Assembly: GCA_013360405.1 (NCBI GenBank) | Contig: JABWBR010000074.1 | Location: forward strand, 1-48,718 | From: Saprospiraceae bacterium | Lineage (GTDB): Bacteria > Bacteroidota > Bacteroidia > Chitinophagales > Saprospiraceae | DNA: 48,718 nt | Direction of reading: 5' to 3' | In this document: positions 1-7,790 of the stretch, in pieces | Layout of the letters: each line of letters opens with the position of its first letter | Position numbering within the stretch: position 1 is the stretch's first letter | The notes under the pieces: generated by a model | What the model was told of the DNA's origin: nothing | What the model saw: only the letters and a program-made list of their open reading frames with translations | The model's database searches: none | Made by a program: the position numbers and the translations under genes

Positions 1-669
1 CTGGTCGGAAAAAGCTACCATAATCTGCGGCGTCGGCGTGCAATTATCGCTGACCGTAGGGCTGCCGGTCACGGAGGGGTCGGTAGAAGAGCCGCAGGGT
101 ACGGTAGCCGTCGGCGGACAAGAGATCGTTGGCGGTTGGGTATCGGATACATTAATCGTAACCGTAGCCGATTCAGAGCGGCCCAATTGGTCGGTTATCG
201 TATAAACAAAAGAAAAACCGGTACTGCCTACATTTGAGATCAGCAGATTACCGCCGGAAGCAATAGAAACAGTAGGGCCGGTAGGTTGGGTTACACTTGA
301 AACAAACAAACCCTCGCCCGTATCGTTGGCCAACACATTAATCGTAGTAGAAGCCGTCCCACAGGGCAAACCGGCTTGGTCGTCATTAGCCACGGGCAAC
401 GGGGGAGGGGAATCGTCTTTATCATTAGTAAGCAAATAGACCCCACCGCCGACAACGGCGCCGCCAATAACTATATAAGGCCAGGTCCTCATTTGCCTTG
501 GGATGGGCGCGCCAAACACCTCCTTAAATCGCTTACCCGTCAGGTCAATCTTACTCCAAATGGACTGGGCAGGAATTGAATCGGCTACTGGTATATTGCC
601 GGCCTTCGCCGATAAATTTGCCAAGCCTATTAACATACATATAGTAAAAAGGTAGAAGTATTTTCTCAT
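1..669 (-). CDS. Anchored surface protein with Ig-like and HYR-type domains (N-terminal part only)
   Basis: This reading frame is open from an ATG at 669 to the left edge, giving 223 residues. It starts with a signal peptide (MRKYFYLF..., ending near LSAKAG). About 40 residues follow, then a glycine-rich hydrophobic segment at residues 64-81 (IVIGGAVVGGGVYLL), an acidic/proline linker, and a VANDD...VLANDTG motif typical of cadherin-like 'tandem-95'/VCBS Ig folds. A second Ig domain opens with DTQPPTISCPPTATVPCG, the usual start of a HYR domain. A surface or adhesin role is inferred from this architecture. The gene lies 34 bases downstream of the 730-residue secreted protein on the same strand, so the two probably share a transcript. 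The C-terminus, where a T9SS signal would be expected, is outside the window. Confidence 0.8.
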   Translation of the reverse strand, partial: MRKYFYLFTICMLIGLANLSAKAGNIPVADSIPAQSIWSKIDLTGKRFKEVFGAPIPRQMRTWPYIVIGGAVVGGGVYLLTNDKDDSPPPLPVANDDQAGLPCGTASTTINVLANDTGEGLFVSSVTQPTGPTVSIASGGNLLISNVGSTGFSFVYTITDQLGRSESATVTINVSDTQPPTISCPPTATVPCGSSTDPSVTGSPTVSDNCTPTPQIMVAFSDQ

Positions 670-703
670 AACAAATTGATTAATAAATCAAATTGAACAG
701 ATT

Positions 704-2896
704 CTATGGCCGGAAAACCCCGCCAAAAACAGCGCCGGAAGATTTGCCGTCAATTGAAACCTGAATTTCCACAAAGGCATGTTCACAGCCATTGGCTTTG
801 GCAGCCAGGTCGGCTAAATCGAGCTGAAACTGGAAAGCACAGATATCGTCGCAATCGGATGTAAAAGATTGGCGTACGAGTTGGCCGGCGCCGCCCGCAA
901 AATTGATACGGCGTTGCTCGAAGCGGCCTTCGTTGGGGGCGCCGCCGGTTTTTTTGACCCAGCATTTCACAACTGCGGTTAGCGTAACTTTTTTATTTTT
1001 CACTTCACGGCAATCTGCCCATTCAATCTGAGGCAAGCCGTTAGTGGGCGAGTTCCAGGTTTCGTCGATGTGATAGCGCGGGCATTCGTACGCTTTTTTC
1101 AGCATATCGAAATACATCAGGTAATACAGCTTTTTTGCTTCGTCAAGTTGACCTTTTTGGATAAGGGCATTGATGAAATTCCAGGAGTCCATAGCAGCCG
1201 ACATAATGCTGCCCGCAGCTTTGGCGCCGAGGCGGCTTGCCAGAAGCCTTTGTGCGGTTGCTCTGATCTTGTTTTGGGTATATTCCTGTATTTGATCGCC
1301 CAGGAAACCCCGGAGGTCTGTAATAGCGCTTCGGAGGTTATTGTACATCGATTCAAAATCATCTTGCTTTTCCAGGGCGGACAAAGCAGCGTCAATTTTA
1401 GAAATCAGGTTTTGGTTGATACCTCCACCTTGTGAACCGGCAAATTGCAATAGCTTTTTGGCGTATTCCAGTGCTTGTTTTATCGTATTGATATTGGTGT
1501 TAATGTAATTTACCAAGTCATCGGGATCTTCTACTGCCGATAGATCGGGAAAAGGAAACGTCTCGCCGAGCCATTGGTCGAACATGTCCATCGCATCTTT
1601 AGGATTGCTAAGCATTTTCGCAATCATTTCGATCGTGCGAGCTTCTTCCACCAGTGGGTTGCCTTCCAGATTGTCGCGGGCATTTTGAACCAACTTCCAC
1701 AAAGAATCGAGTCGCTGCATGATAGCTTGCAATTCGCGGTAGCAATCCGATTCGACAGAAAACGAGATAGGCGTGGCTTCTGCCATGCCGTTTGGTGTAG
1801 GATACATCAAAACAGCTTCGTAATTGGCGCCCTCGTGTAGTGGCTGAGCATGGGTATAACCGGTACCCGTCAGGCCTCGAATTTCGATTGGGGGGGTAAT
1901 GTCAGAGCTGAGGCGAAGCCCGAGGGGGCCTTCAATTTCACCTTCGCATTGCCATTCAAAATGAATACCTTCACCGTCAAGAATCGCGTTTTCGGGCGGA
2001 CAAACCAGTCGGCAACTGCCGTTTTTATTATCTTCTTCAGGCGTTGACGGTTTGCGCAATACTTTGGCTTCCACACCTACCAGCGTAAAAGTATTCCAGA
2101 ACTCGTCGACTCCTTTTTCCAGTTCGTCGCGCGCGGCGGGAGGAGCTTCTGATATGGGTTGTTGGGTATTGGATTCAAACTGGTGGATAATATTGTCGTG
2201 AAAATCGTCGCGGTCGTAAGTCCTGCCTGTCACAATACCCAACACATGCCAAATGATCTGCTGCTCGATAGCGTCTTTCTCCCGTTGCGGGTCGCCGGAA
2301 AAAGGGGTTTGGATGCTCCCCGCTTCGTATAAATCGGAATAGGTATCCTCGATTGCTCTTACAATATCGATAACAAGTCGGGCGGCGGCTTCGGGATGTT
2401 CATCGATGTCGATGGTATAGGGAAAAGGAATATTGGTACCAGGGTAGGTAGTGCCGCCGGTTTCATCCGAAAAGGGTAAAGGCATAAAACCGTCTTTGCG
2501 ACTTTGAGGAGTACCCGGCACAATCGGGGGCAACATGTCTGGGTTGACCCATGAATCAAAATCAGGCAATTGCTCTCCTTCACCCGCAGGGGGGAGGTAC
2601 GGGTTGGTACAAAATCCGTGGAGCGGCATGCTTATCGATTCCTTTGGCGGTATGGTTATTTCAGCAACTCCGGGAACGGCATACCCCTGAAATTTTTTGG
2701 TAGAAGGAATGAGGTATGGCCCTAATGTAAAGGATAGAGGCGTTTTACCAGGGTTTGAAACCACCAGCGTAGCAATATGCCCGGTAGTCCTTCCCGTGCC
2801 TGTGGCCGCTATTTTTTGAGCAAATGCATTGGTGGGGAGTTGGATGATGACCAACCCCATTGCAAGAATAGCAATTGGCAGGATCGATTTTTTCAT
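704..2896 (-). CDS. Secreted protein of unknown function, 730 aa
   Basis: I do not recognise the family. The product begins with a clear signal peptide (MKKSILPIAILAMGL...NAFAQ). Residues 30-100 look like a beta-sandwich (GHIATLVVSNPGKTPLSF...) and contain a CTNPYLPP motif. Around residues 290-385 there is a cysteine-bounded Ig/Fn3-like segment (CRLVCPPENA...HFEWQC...FSVESDC). The middle (about 390-600) is mostly helical. The C-terminal 90 residues carry several cysteines (ECPRYH, WADC, KCW, SDCDDIC, NGCEHAF) that could form disulfides. There is no recognisable T9SS sorting domain. It is the first gene of a leftward pair with the Ig/HYR protein starting 34 bases further on, which suggests a joint role at the cell surface. 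That role is inference from position only. Confidence 0.75.
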   Translation of the reverse strand: MKKSILPIAILAMGLVIIQLPTNAFAQKIAATGTGRTTGHIATLVVSNPGKTPLSFTLGPYLIPSTKKFQGYAVPGVAEITIPPKESISMPLHGFCTNPYLPPAGEGEQLPDFDSWVNPDMLPPIVPGTPQSRKDGFMPLPFSDETGGTTYPGTNIPFPYTIDIDEHPEAAARLVIDIVRAIEDTYSDLYEAGSIQTPFSGDPQREKDAIEQQIIWHVLGIVTGRTYDRDDFHDNIIHQFESNTQQPISEAPPAARDELEKGVDEFWNTFTLVGVEAKVLRKPSTPEEDNKNGSCRLVCPPENAILDGEGIHFEWQCEGEIEGPLGLRLSSDITPPIEIRGLTGTGYTHAQPLHEGANYEAVLMYPTPNGMAEATPISFSVESDCYRELQAIMQRLDSLWKLVQNARDNLEGNPLVEEARTIEMIAKMLSNPKDAMDMFDQWLGETFPFPDLSAVEDPDDLVNYINTNINTIKQALEYAKKLLQFAGSQGGGINQNLISKIDAALSALEKQDDFESMYNNLRSAITDLRGFLGDQIQEYTQNKIRATAQRLLASRLGAKAAGSIMSAAMDSWNFINALIQKGQLDEAKKLYYLMYFDMLKKAYECPRYHIDETWNSPTNGLPQIEWADCREVKNKKVTLTAVVKCWVKKTGGAPNEGRFEQRRINFAGGAGQLVRQSFTSDCDDICAFQFQLDLADLAAKANGCEHAFVEIQVSIDGKSSGAVFGGVFRP

Positions 2897-3030
2897 ACGG
2901 AAGGATTTTATGAAAACAGCGTTTTCGTTTATTTTTTTCCTTCCAACCTATTTCTTTTATTATTTGGAGTAAAGAAGAATTTGCGAAAGCAATATAGCCT
3001 ATTTTTTGAAAATAATAAAATATTTGTTAG

Positions 3031-3093
3031 CACTCGGCGGTCGGCAGTCAGGTCTTAGGTGCTGAGTGCTGACTGCTGAGTGCTGACTGCCGA
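3031..3093. repeat. Heptad repeat cluster with inverted arms (locus A)
   Basis: The right part is a run of 7-base units alternating gctgagt and gctgact (3061-3088). The left part holds tcggcagtcag (3041-3051), the exact reverse complement of ctgactgccga (3083-3093), so the locus can fold into a hairpin. It overlaps the 3' end of the transporter at 3055-4389 and supplies its last dozen codons and its stop. Confidence 0.8.
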
Positions 3094-4389
3094 ATCATAT
3101 TTAATAAAATAAACCGACGCAGCAGCGCAGAGCATCAGCGCGCCGGCCAGTCGCATCGCATTTACCGGATTATTGCCCAGCCAGGATTCGTAGTACATCG
3201 GGATCGTGAACGTTTCGAACAGCATCGGTATCACGATAAACATATTAAAAATACCCATGTATACGCCCGTGCGTTCTGCCGGAATACTGCCTGCCAGCAT
3301 AATATAGGGATTGCCCATCATACTGGCCCAGCAGAGGCCGATGCCGATCATAGGCAGGAAAAGCATATTTTCATTTTTAATTGCCGGGATTATCAGCATG
3401 CCGAGGCCTGCAAGGGCGAGGCAAATGCCGTGGATCGATTTGGGGCCGTATTTTCGGGCCAGCCAGGCCATGCCGAAGGCAGAGACAAACGCCACGGCGT
3501 TGTAGAAAGCGCCAAGCGGCCCCACGAGTAATTCGGCTTCGCGGAACAAAGGGCTGGTGGCATCCACGGTATTGTGCAGCGACTTCGACAAGCATTTGGC
3601 GATATATTGCCAGTAAATAAACATGGCGTACCAGCAAAAAAGCATCATAGGGCCCATCAGCTTCATGGTGAGGGGCATCTCTTTTATGGCATGACCGATT
3701 TCGGCAAAAGTGGCGCCAAGGCCGGAGGGCGCTTTGCGGATAGCGTCTTTTTCGGGTTCCGTCAGCGGTATTTCTTTGGTGGTATAAAGCGTCCACATAA
3801 TGGAGGCGATCGACACTACCGAGCCTATAATAAAAGCAATAAAAGTGGTAGACGGCAATTTGCCGATTTTATCAGCGGGGTTAAATGCCAGCAGATTGAT
3901 GAGCAGGAAAGGAGTGAGATAAGAAAGCGTTTGTCCTAGTCCGGTAAAAGCGCTTTGGGAAAGAAACCCCATCGAATGCTGGCTTTTGTCGAGTTTGTCG
4001 CTCACAAAAGCGCGATAGGGCTCTTGCGTGATATTATTGGCGGCGTCCAAAATCCAGAGGATACTGGCGGCCATCCACACCGTACTGCTGTAGGGCATGG
4101 CAAACAGCGACAAGCTGCACAACACGGCGCCTATAAAAAAGTAGGGCCGGCGCCGTCCCCAGCGGCTGAGCGTGCGGTCGCTGATAGCCCCGATAATGGG
4201 TTGCACGATCAGACCCGTCATAGGCCCTGCGAGCCAAAGCAGCGGCAACTTGCTTTCCTCGGCGCCGAGGTAAGAATAAATAGGGCTCATATTGGCTTGC
4301 TGCAGGCCGAAGCTGTATTGCAGGCCAAAAAAGCCCAGGTTCATGTTCAGGATCTGAGAGAGGGTAAGGAGCGTTTTTTTGTTGGACAT
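3055..4389 (-). CDS. MFS sugar transporter (GPH/SLC45, MalT-like)
   Basis: This is a 12-helix permease of 444 residues. The early motif [20 protein letters not shown] matches the loop 2-3 signature of glycoside-cation symporters and SLC45/sucrose-type carriers. The N-terminal [22 protein letters not shown] segment is typical of Bacteroidota members, often called MalT or maltose/glucoside transporters. Transport of a disaccharide with cations into the cytoplasm is inferred from the family. No glycoside hydrolase or SusCD pair is adjacent, so the substrate is open. A perfect TATCTTTG -7 box lies 45 bases upstream. The C-terminal dozen residues ([13 protein letters not shown]) are encoded by the heptad repeat cluster and are unlikely to be ancestral. 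Confidence 0.85.
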   Translation of the reverse strand: MSNKKTLLTLSQILNMNLGFFGLQYSFGLQQANMSPIYSYLGAEESKLPLLWLAGPMTGLIVQPIIGAISDRTLSRWGRRRPYFFIGAVLCSLSLFAMPYSSTVWMAASILWILDAANNITQEPYRAFVSDKLDKSQHSMGFLSQSAFTGLGQTLSYLTPFLLINLLAFNPADKIGKLPSTTFIAFIIGSVVSIASIMWTLYTTKEIPLTEPEKDAIRKAPSGLGATFAEIGHAIKEMPLTMKLMGPMMLFCWYAMFIYWQYIAKCLSKSLHNTVDATSPLFREAELLVGPLGAFYNAVAFVSAFGMAWLARKYGPKSIHGICLALAGLGMLIIPAIKNENMLFLPMIGIGLCWASMMGNPYIMLAGSIPAERTGVYMGIFNMFIVIPMLFETFTIPMYYESWLGNNPVNAMRLAGALMLCAAASVYFIKYDSAVSTQQSALST

Positions 4390-4433
4390 TGTGTGTTGGG
4401 CGATAGTAAACGTTTAGGTGTTTTTGTCGTTGA

Positions 4434-4441
4434 CAAAGATA
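4434..4441 (-). promoter_or_regulatory. Candidate -7 box (TATCTTTG) for the MFS transporter
   Basis: Read on the minus strand this is TATCTTTG, an exact match to the Bacteroidota sigma-factor -7 consensus TAnnTTTG. It lies about 45 bases before the transporter ATG. No clear -33 TTG was placed. Confidence 0.45.
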
Positions 4442-4449
4442 ATACTAAT

Positions 4450-4473
4450 TTGTCACCCTGTCACCTTGTCACC
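4450..4473. repeat. Octad repeat, three 8-base units (locus I)
   Basis: Three units in a row: ttgtcacc, ctgtcacc, ttgtcacc. They straddle the 3' end of the gene at 4461-5099, encode its last residues (KVTR) and contain its stop codon. Confidence 0.75.
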
Positions 4474-5099
4474 TTTCCCAACGCATTATCCAGCGCGTTT
4501 TCAAAAAGAGAAACAATTTCATTGCCGGTAAGCGCCTGCTCGTCGCTGAATCCGAAAAGACTGGTTGACATTTTTACTTCGTCCATTCGGGTGCGTTTTT
4601 TGTATTGGGCGGTTTCTTTCCCTTTTTTATCGTATACCGTTATGTTTACGATCATATCCACTTTTTGCTTTTTCTTGGAGAATGGACCGCTGGAAGTGGT
4701 AGTAGCGCCTCCCGATACGATTTGAATGTTCATATCGAGGTACTTGTCGTATTTGCCGGATGCAACGGCGTCTTTGATTTTCTCATTGGGAAACCCGGTC
4801 ATTTTGCCGAAACCGGCCAGTTTTGAGTCTGCGGCTACTGTTTTTTTATCGAGGTCGATTTTCAATTTTTTTTCAATTACATCCTGGGCGTAAGAAAACA
4901 GCGTGTCAACGGTTCTTATGGTTTTTACTGCTTTGTCGGCGGTTTCGTATTTGAAATCCTCACTGGTGTCGTCCCAAAAATCGACGTCAAGCGTGCTTTG
5001 TACCGTAAAATCTACTTTGCTGATTACGGCGTTTTGGGCGTTCAGCGATATTCCTGCGGCGAGGAAAAAGGCGGTGGCGAAAAAAAATAGTTTTTTCAC
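4461..5099 (-). CDS. Exported protein of unknown function, 212 aa
   Basis: A signal peptide (MKKLFFFATAFFLAAG...NAQ) is followed by a mixed alpha/beta protein of about 190 residues with no cysteine and many lysines. Visible features are DVDFWDDTSEDFKYET, a GGATTTSSGPFSKKKQK linker, and IVNITVYDKKGKETAQYKKRTRMDE, which reads like paired beta strands. I do not recognise the family; a periplasmic or outer-membrane lipoprotein-like role is possible, but there is no lipobox. The codons at its end fall inside a three-copy octad repeat. It sits upstream of the sugar transporter on the same strand, but the transporter has its own candidate promoter, so co-transcription is uncertain. Confidence 0.7.
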   Translation of the reverse strand: MKKLFFFATAFFLAAGISLNAQNAVISKVDFTVQSTLDVDFWDDTSEDFKYETADKAVKTIRTVDTLFSYAQDVIEKKLKIDLDKKTVAADSKLAGFGKMTGFPNEKIKDAVASGKYDKYLDMNIQIVSGGATTTSSGPFSKKKQKVDMIVNITVYDKKGKETAQYKKRTRMDEVKMSTSLFGFSDEQALTGNEIVSLFENALDNALGKVTR

Positions 5100-5344
5100 G
5101 TGAAAGGTATTGTTTTCATATTAATACCCCCCATTCCCAAATGTTACTATATTATAGAAAAAATAATGTTTTTGAAAAATAGATTGCTATGAGAAGAATG
5201 GATACCTTTAATTCATAAAATTGAATACCTGCCGTTTGTAAAATCATTGGCATTTGCCCTTCTCTCTGTATAAATTCAATACACGTTTTCAGGAAGACAA
5301 GGAAGGAAAGTAGGTTACCTATTTTTCACCTAAATATATTTACC

Positions 5345-6154
5345 ATGAGAATTACTAAATTTCTTGTCCTGGCAGCCATGTTGCTGAGCATTACCGCCGC
5401 TGCCCAACAGCGCATTGCGCTTGTCGATTACATGAAAGTACCGGAAGGCGGAGAAGGCGAATACCTGGAGGTAGAGCAGAAAATATGGAAAGCTATGCAC
5501 CAGGAATGGGTCAACCAGGGCAAGTTGGAGAGCTGGTCGTTGTGGCGCATTCCCTTTCCCGGCGGCACTGATGCAGAATACCACTACGCTACCGTTCAGA
5601 TTTATACCGATCCTGCGCAATTGGGCAATGTGATGAGCGACATGAACGCCGTTTTTACTAAAGTTCACCCCGGGAAAAACCTGGACGAATTTGCCAAGCG
5701 CACCATGGCCAGTCGCGATCTCGTGAAATCGCAACGCTTTTGGAGCTGGAAAAGCTTTTTTGACCCCAAACTGGATGCGCCGACAAAATACCTGACGGTG
5801 GTGGGTTTTTATATAGAAATGGATAAATGGAATGCCTACCAGGAAATGGAGACCAAACACTTCCATCCCACTCATCAGGCTGAAATAAACGCCGGTTTTC
5901 GCGCCGGCTGGGAAGGTTGGCAACTCGACCGCCCCTTCGGCATGGATCAACCCTACCAGTTTGTGGCCGTCGACCACTACAAAGACTGGAATCAGTACAT
6001 CAAACAAAAACCGGAAGGATTTTACGATAAATTGATGTCTAAAGAAGAATACGCGAAAAGAGACCAGCTATTTTTTGAAACCGTACGTTTGGTGAGCCTC
6101 GAAGAATGGCGCCTAGTGGATATAACGGCGCCCGCGCCGGCGAATAAGAAGTAA
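5345..6154 (+). CDS. Exported two-repeat protein, possible dimeric alpha/beta-barrel fold, 269 aa
   Basis: A signal peptide (MRITKFLVLAAMLLSITAAAQQ) precedes two similar halves, roughly residues 24-115 and 135-250. Each half opens with a beta strand and a 'V/MDYMKVPEGGEGEYLEVE'-like helix, followed by WxLWRI or WQLDRP strands. This pattern (strand, long helix with W/E, strand) resembles NIPSNAP/ABM-type ferredoxin-like domains that pair into a barrel. The fold is inference and I know no enzymatic activity for it. The protein is rich in Trp and Tyr, which fits ligand binding. It is monocistronic and is followed by an 11-bp inverted repeat shared with the convergent TPR-vWA gene. Confidence 0.7.
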   Translation: MRITKFLVLAAMLLSITAAAQQRIALVDYMKVPEGGEGEYLEVEQKIWKAMHQEWVNQGKLESWSLWRIPFPGGTDAEYHYATVQIYTDPAQLGNVMSDMNAVFTKVHPGKNLDEFAKRTMASRDLVKSQRFWSWKSFFDPKLDAPTKYLTVVGFYIEMDKWNAYQEMETKHFHPTHQAEINAGFRAGWEGWQLDRPFGMDQPYQFVAVDHYKDWNQYIKQKPEGFYDKLMSKEEYAKRDQLFFETVRLVSLEEWRLVDITAPAPANKK

Positions 6155-6159
6155 TTTGG

Positions 6160-6189
6160 AGACTGTGGGACTGTTAGATCCCACAGTCT
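6160..6189. terminator. Bidirectional hairpin between convergent genes
   Basis: agactgtggga (6160-6170) pairs perfectly with tcccacagtct (6179-6189) around an 8-base loop. It lies between the stops of two convergent genes, so a two-way terminator is plausible. Its sequence also resembles the 7/8-base repeat units seen elsewhere (gactgtgg, gactgtta). Confidence 0.55.
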
Positions 6190-6193
6190 ATTA

Positions 6194-7588
6194 TCATTCC
6201 GGATAAATAGCCCACAATTCCTTAATCGCCGACCCCCAGCATTGCACGCGTTTGATGGGGGGGATGCGCAGGCGGGTAGCTTCCAGCAGGTTGAAAGTAA
6301 AGGGCGTAATGCGGCAATTGAGCGCGTCGATATAGAGTACTTTGCCGTAGGTATTGTCGGCCAGGCAAGTGTATTCGGCAAAAGCGTTGGTGTTTTCGAG
6401 GTCGGCATTGAGAAAGCTCAATACATTGATCGTGATACCTTGCTCGCGCAATTCCTGCGACCAATCACAGATATCCAGGTTGTTTACTTTACAAATATTG
6501 GCGCCGTCGCTCACCAGCAGGAGTGATTTGCGGCTGTTGGGGTTGTCGGAGAATAAACCCGGCGATTCCACCAGCATATTGAGCAGGGGAGTGGTGCCGT
6601 CGGGATTCAGAAAGCCCAGGCGCGAGCGCAGTTCGGGCACTGGAAGGCTGCCTGCCTTCTGCCACATCTTGGGCGGCGTGCCGCAATCGCCGCCGATAGT
6701 GCCCACGCCTACGAGCGTGGTCGGCGCCATTTTGTCGAGCATAAACAGGGCGGTTTCTTTCATCACCTGGAAGCGGGTGGCGCCCCGGCAGGTCACGTTT
6801 TCCATCACCATCGAACCCGAAATGTCGAGCAGCATGACCACCTCGTCGTAGTTGGCAAATGCCGCCATTTCGGAGGTATTGTTGGGCAGGTTGTCGTAAT
6901 CGGTGACTTCTATGGCGTTATAAACGGTATCGAAAAAGGCGGGCGGCACGTCGAGCGTATCGCCGAGCATACGCTGGTTGGCCCAGGCGGTTTCGTTGCG
7001 ACTATCTTTTTGCAAGGCCAGCTTGAAGATATCGTAGGCCCGCTGCAAGTCGTCTTTGCGAAGGTGGTAGTGAAGGGGGCGGTCCTGGCTTTTGTGGGCG
7101 CCCTGCCCCTGGTTCATAAAGGTGACATAGCCCAGCGTGTTATACATCACACTCAAGGCGGTGGGTTTGCCCAATTCTTCCTGCACGGAGATACCTTTTT
7201 TCAGTGCGGCCACGGCCTGGCTGTATTGCTTCGCATAGGTGTAGGTGACGCCTTCAAAAAAATACAGCAGCGCCGTTTTTTGCCGGTATTCGGGGTCGCG
7301 GTCAGATAATAAGCCGATACTCCGCTTGAGCAGAGCCTGCGAATCGCCGGTTTTACCCACCCGACCCAGGCCAACGGCATACGCCAACGCGAAGTTGAAT
7401 TCCGTGGGGATGGCGTCGTAAGCCTGCGAAAAGTGGTAAACCGCTTTGTCGAAGCGACCTTCGCCGTAGTAGTAATTGCCTTTGTAATAGTGCTTGTAAG
7501 CGCCTTTTCGACCCCCTTCAAGGAGCGAAAACGAGAGTAACGCGATGCAGGCTAGTAATCCTGCCAGTATAATTGCCTTCCTTTTCAT
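6194..7588 (-). CDS. TPR and von Willebrand factor A domain protein
   Basis: The N-terminus has one hydrophobic segment (residues 5-22), either a membrane anchor or a signal peptide. TPR-like helices follow over about residues 30-210 (HYYKGNYYYGEGRFDKAVYHF, then YTYAKQYSQAVAALKKG). A vWA domain spans about residues 247-430, with an intact MIDAS: DISGS (D255), a GTTP threonine loop and SDG. vWA domains with a complete MIDAS bind Mg2+ and protein ligands, so a scaffold or adhesion role in the cell envelope is likely. I chose the second methionine (MKRKAIIL) because MWV before it adds nothing. The gene is divergent from the TPR histidine kinase, and the shared intergenic region holds a heptad hairpin. 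Confidence 0.8.
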   Translation of the reverse strand: MKRKAIILAGLLACIALLSFSLLEGGRKGAYKHYYKGNYYYGEGRFDKAVYHFSQAYDAIPTEFNFALAYAVGLGRVGKTGDSQALLKRSIGLLSDRDPEYRQKTALLYFFEGVTYTYAKQYSQAVAALKKGISVQEELGKPTALSVMYNTLGYVTFMNQGQGAHKSQDRPLHYHLRKDDLQRAYDIFKLALQKDSRNETAWANQRMLGDTLDVPPAFFDTVYNAIEVTDYDNLPNNTSEMAAFANYDEVVMLLDISGSMVMENVTCRGATRFQVMKETALFMLDKMAPTTLVGVGTIGGDCGTPPKMWQKAGSLPVPELRSRLGFLNPDGTTPLLNMLVESPGLFSDNPNSRKSLLLVSDGANICKVNNLDICDWSQELREQGITINVLSFLNADLENTNAFAEYTCLADNTYGKVLYIDALNCRITPFTFNLLEATRLRIPPIKRVQCWGSAIKELWAIYPE

Positions 7589-7622
7589 AACCCACAAAGA
7601 ACGGAGAAAAGCTGGGAATATT

Positions 7623-7690
7623 GCAGTCAGCGCTCAGCACTCAGCACTCAGCTTCTTTTAACTGACTGCTAAGTGCTAAGTGCTGACTGC
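7623..7690. repeat. Heptad repeat hairpin in a divergent promoter region (locus B)
   Basis: The left arm reads as 7-base steps (cagtcag, cgctcag, cactcag, cactcag). The right arm steps actgact, gctaagt, gctaagt, gctgact. The ends gcagtcagc (7623-7631) and gctgactgc (7682-7690) are exact reverse complements. It lies between two divergent genes, so it cannot simply be a terminator. Confidence 0.8.
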
Positions 7691-7739
7691 TGTTATTAAA
7701 ATACCTGGCCTATAAAGATAAAAACTACTGCTTGCGCGT

Positions 7740-7747
7740 TATCTTTG
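7740..7747 (+). promoter_or_regulatory. Candidate -7 box (TATCTTTG) for the TPR histidine kinase
   Basis: Exact match to TAnnTTTG, 43 bases upstream of the ATG at 7791, leaving a leader of roughly 35-40 bases. Confidence 0.45.
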
Positions 7748-7790
7748 TACAAACCAGGCACTCGTGACTAAGTAGTTGGGGACAACACAT

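Noticed and set aside
3955-4725. 256-residue plus-strand frame across the MFS transporter and its neighbour
   Set aside because: It spans two real minus-strand genes and the promoter between them. Composition is not protein-like.
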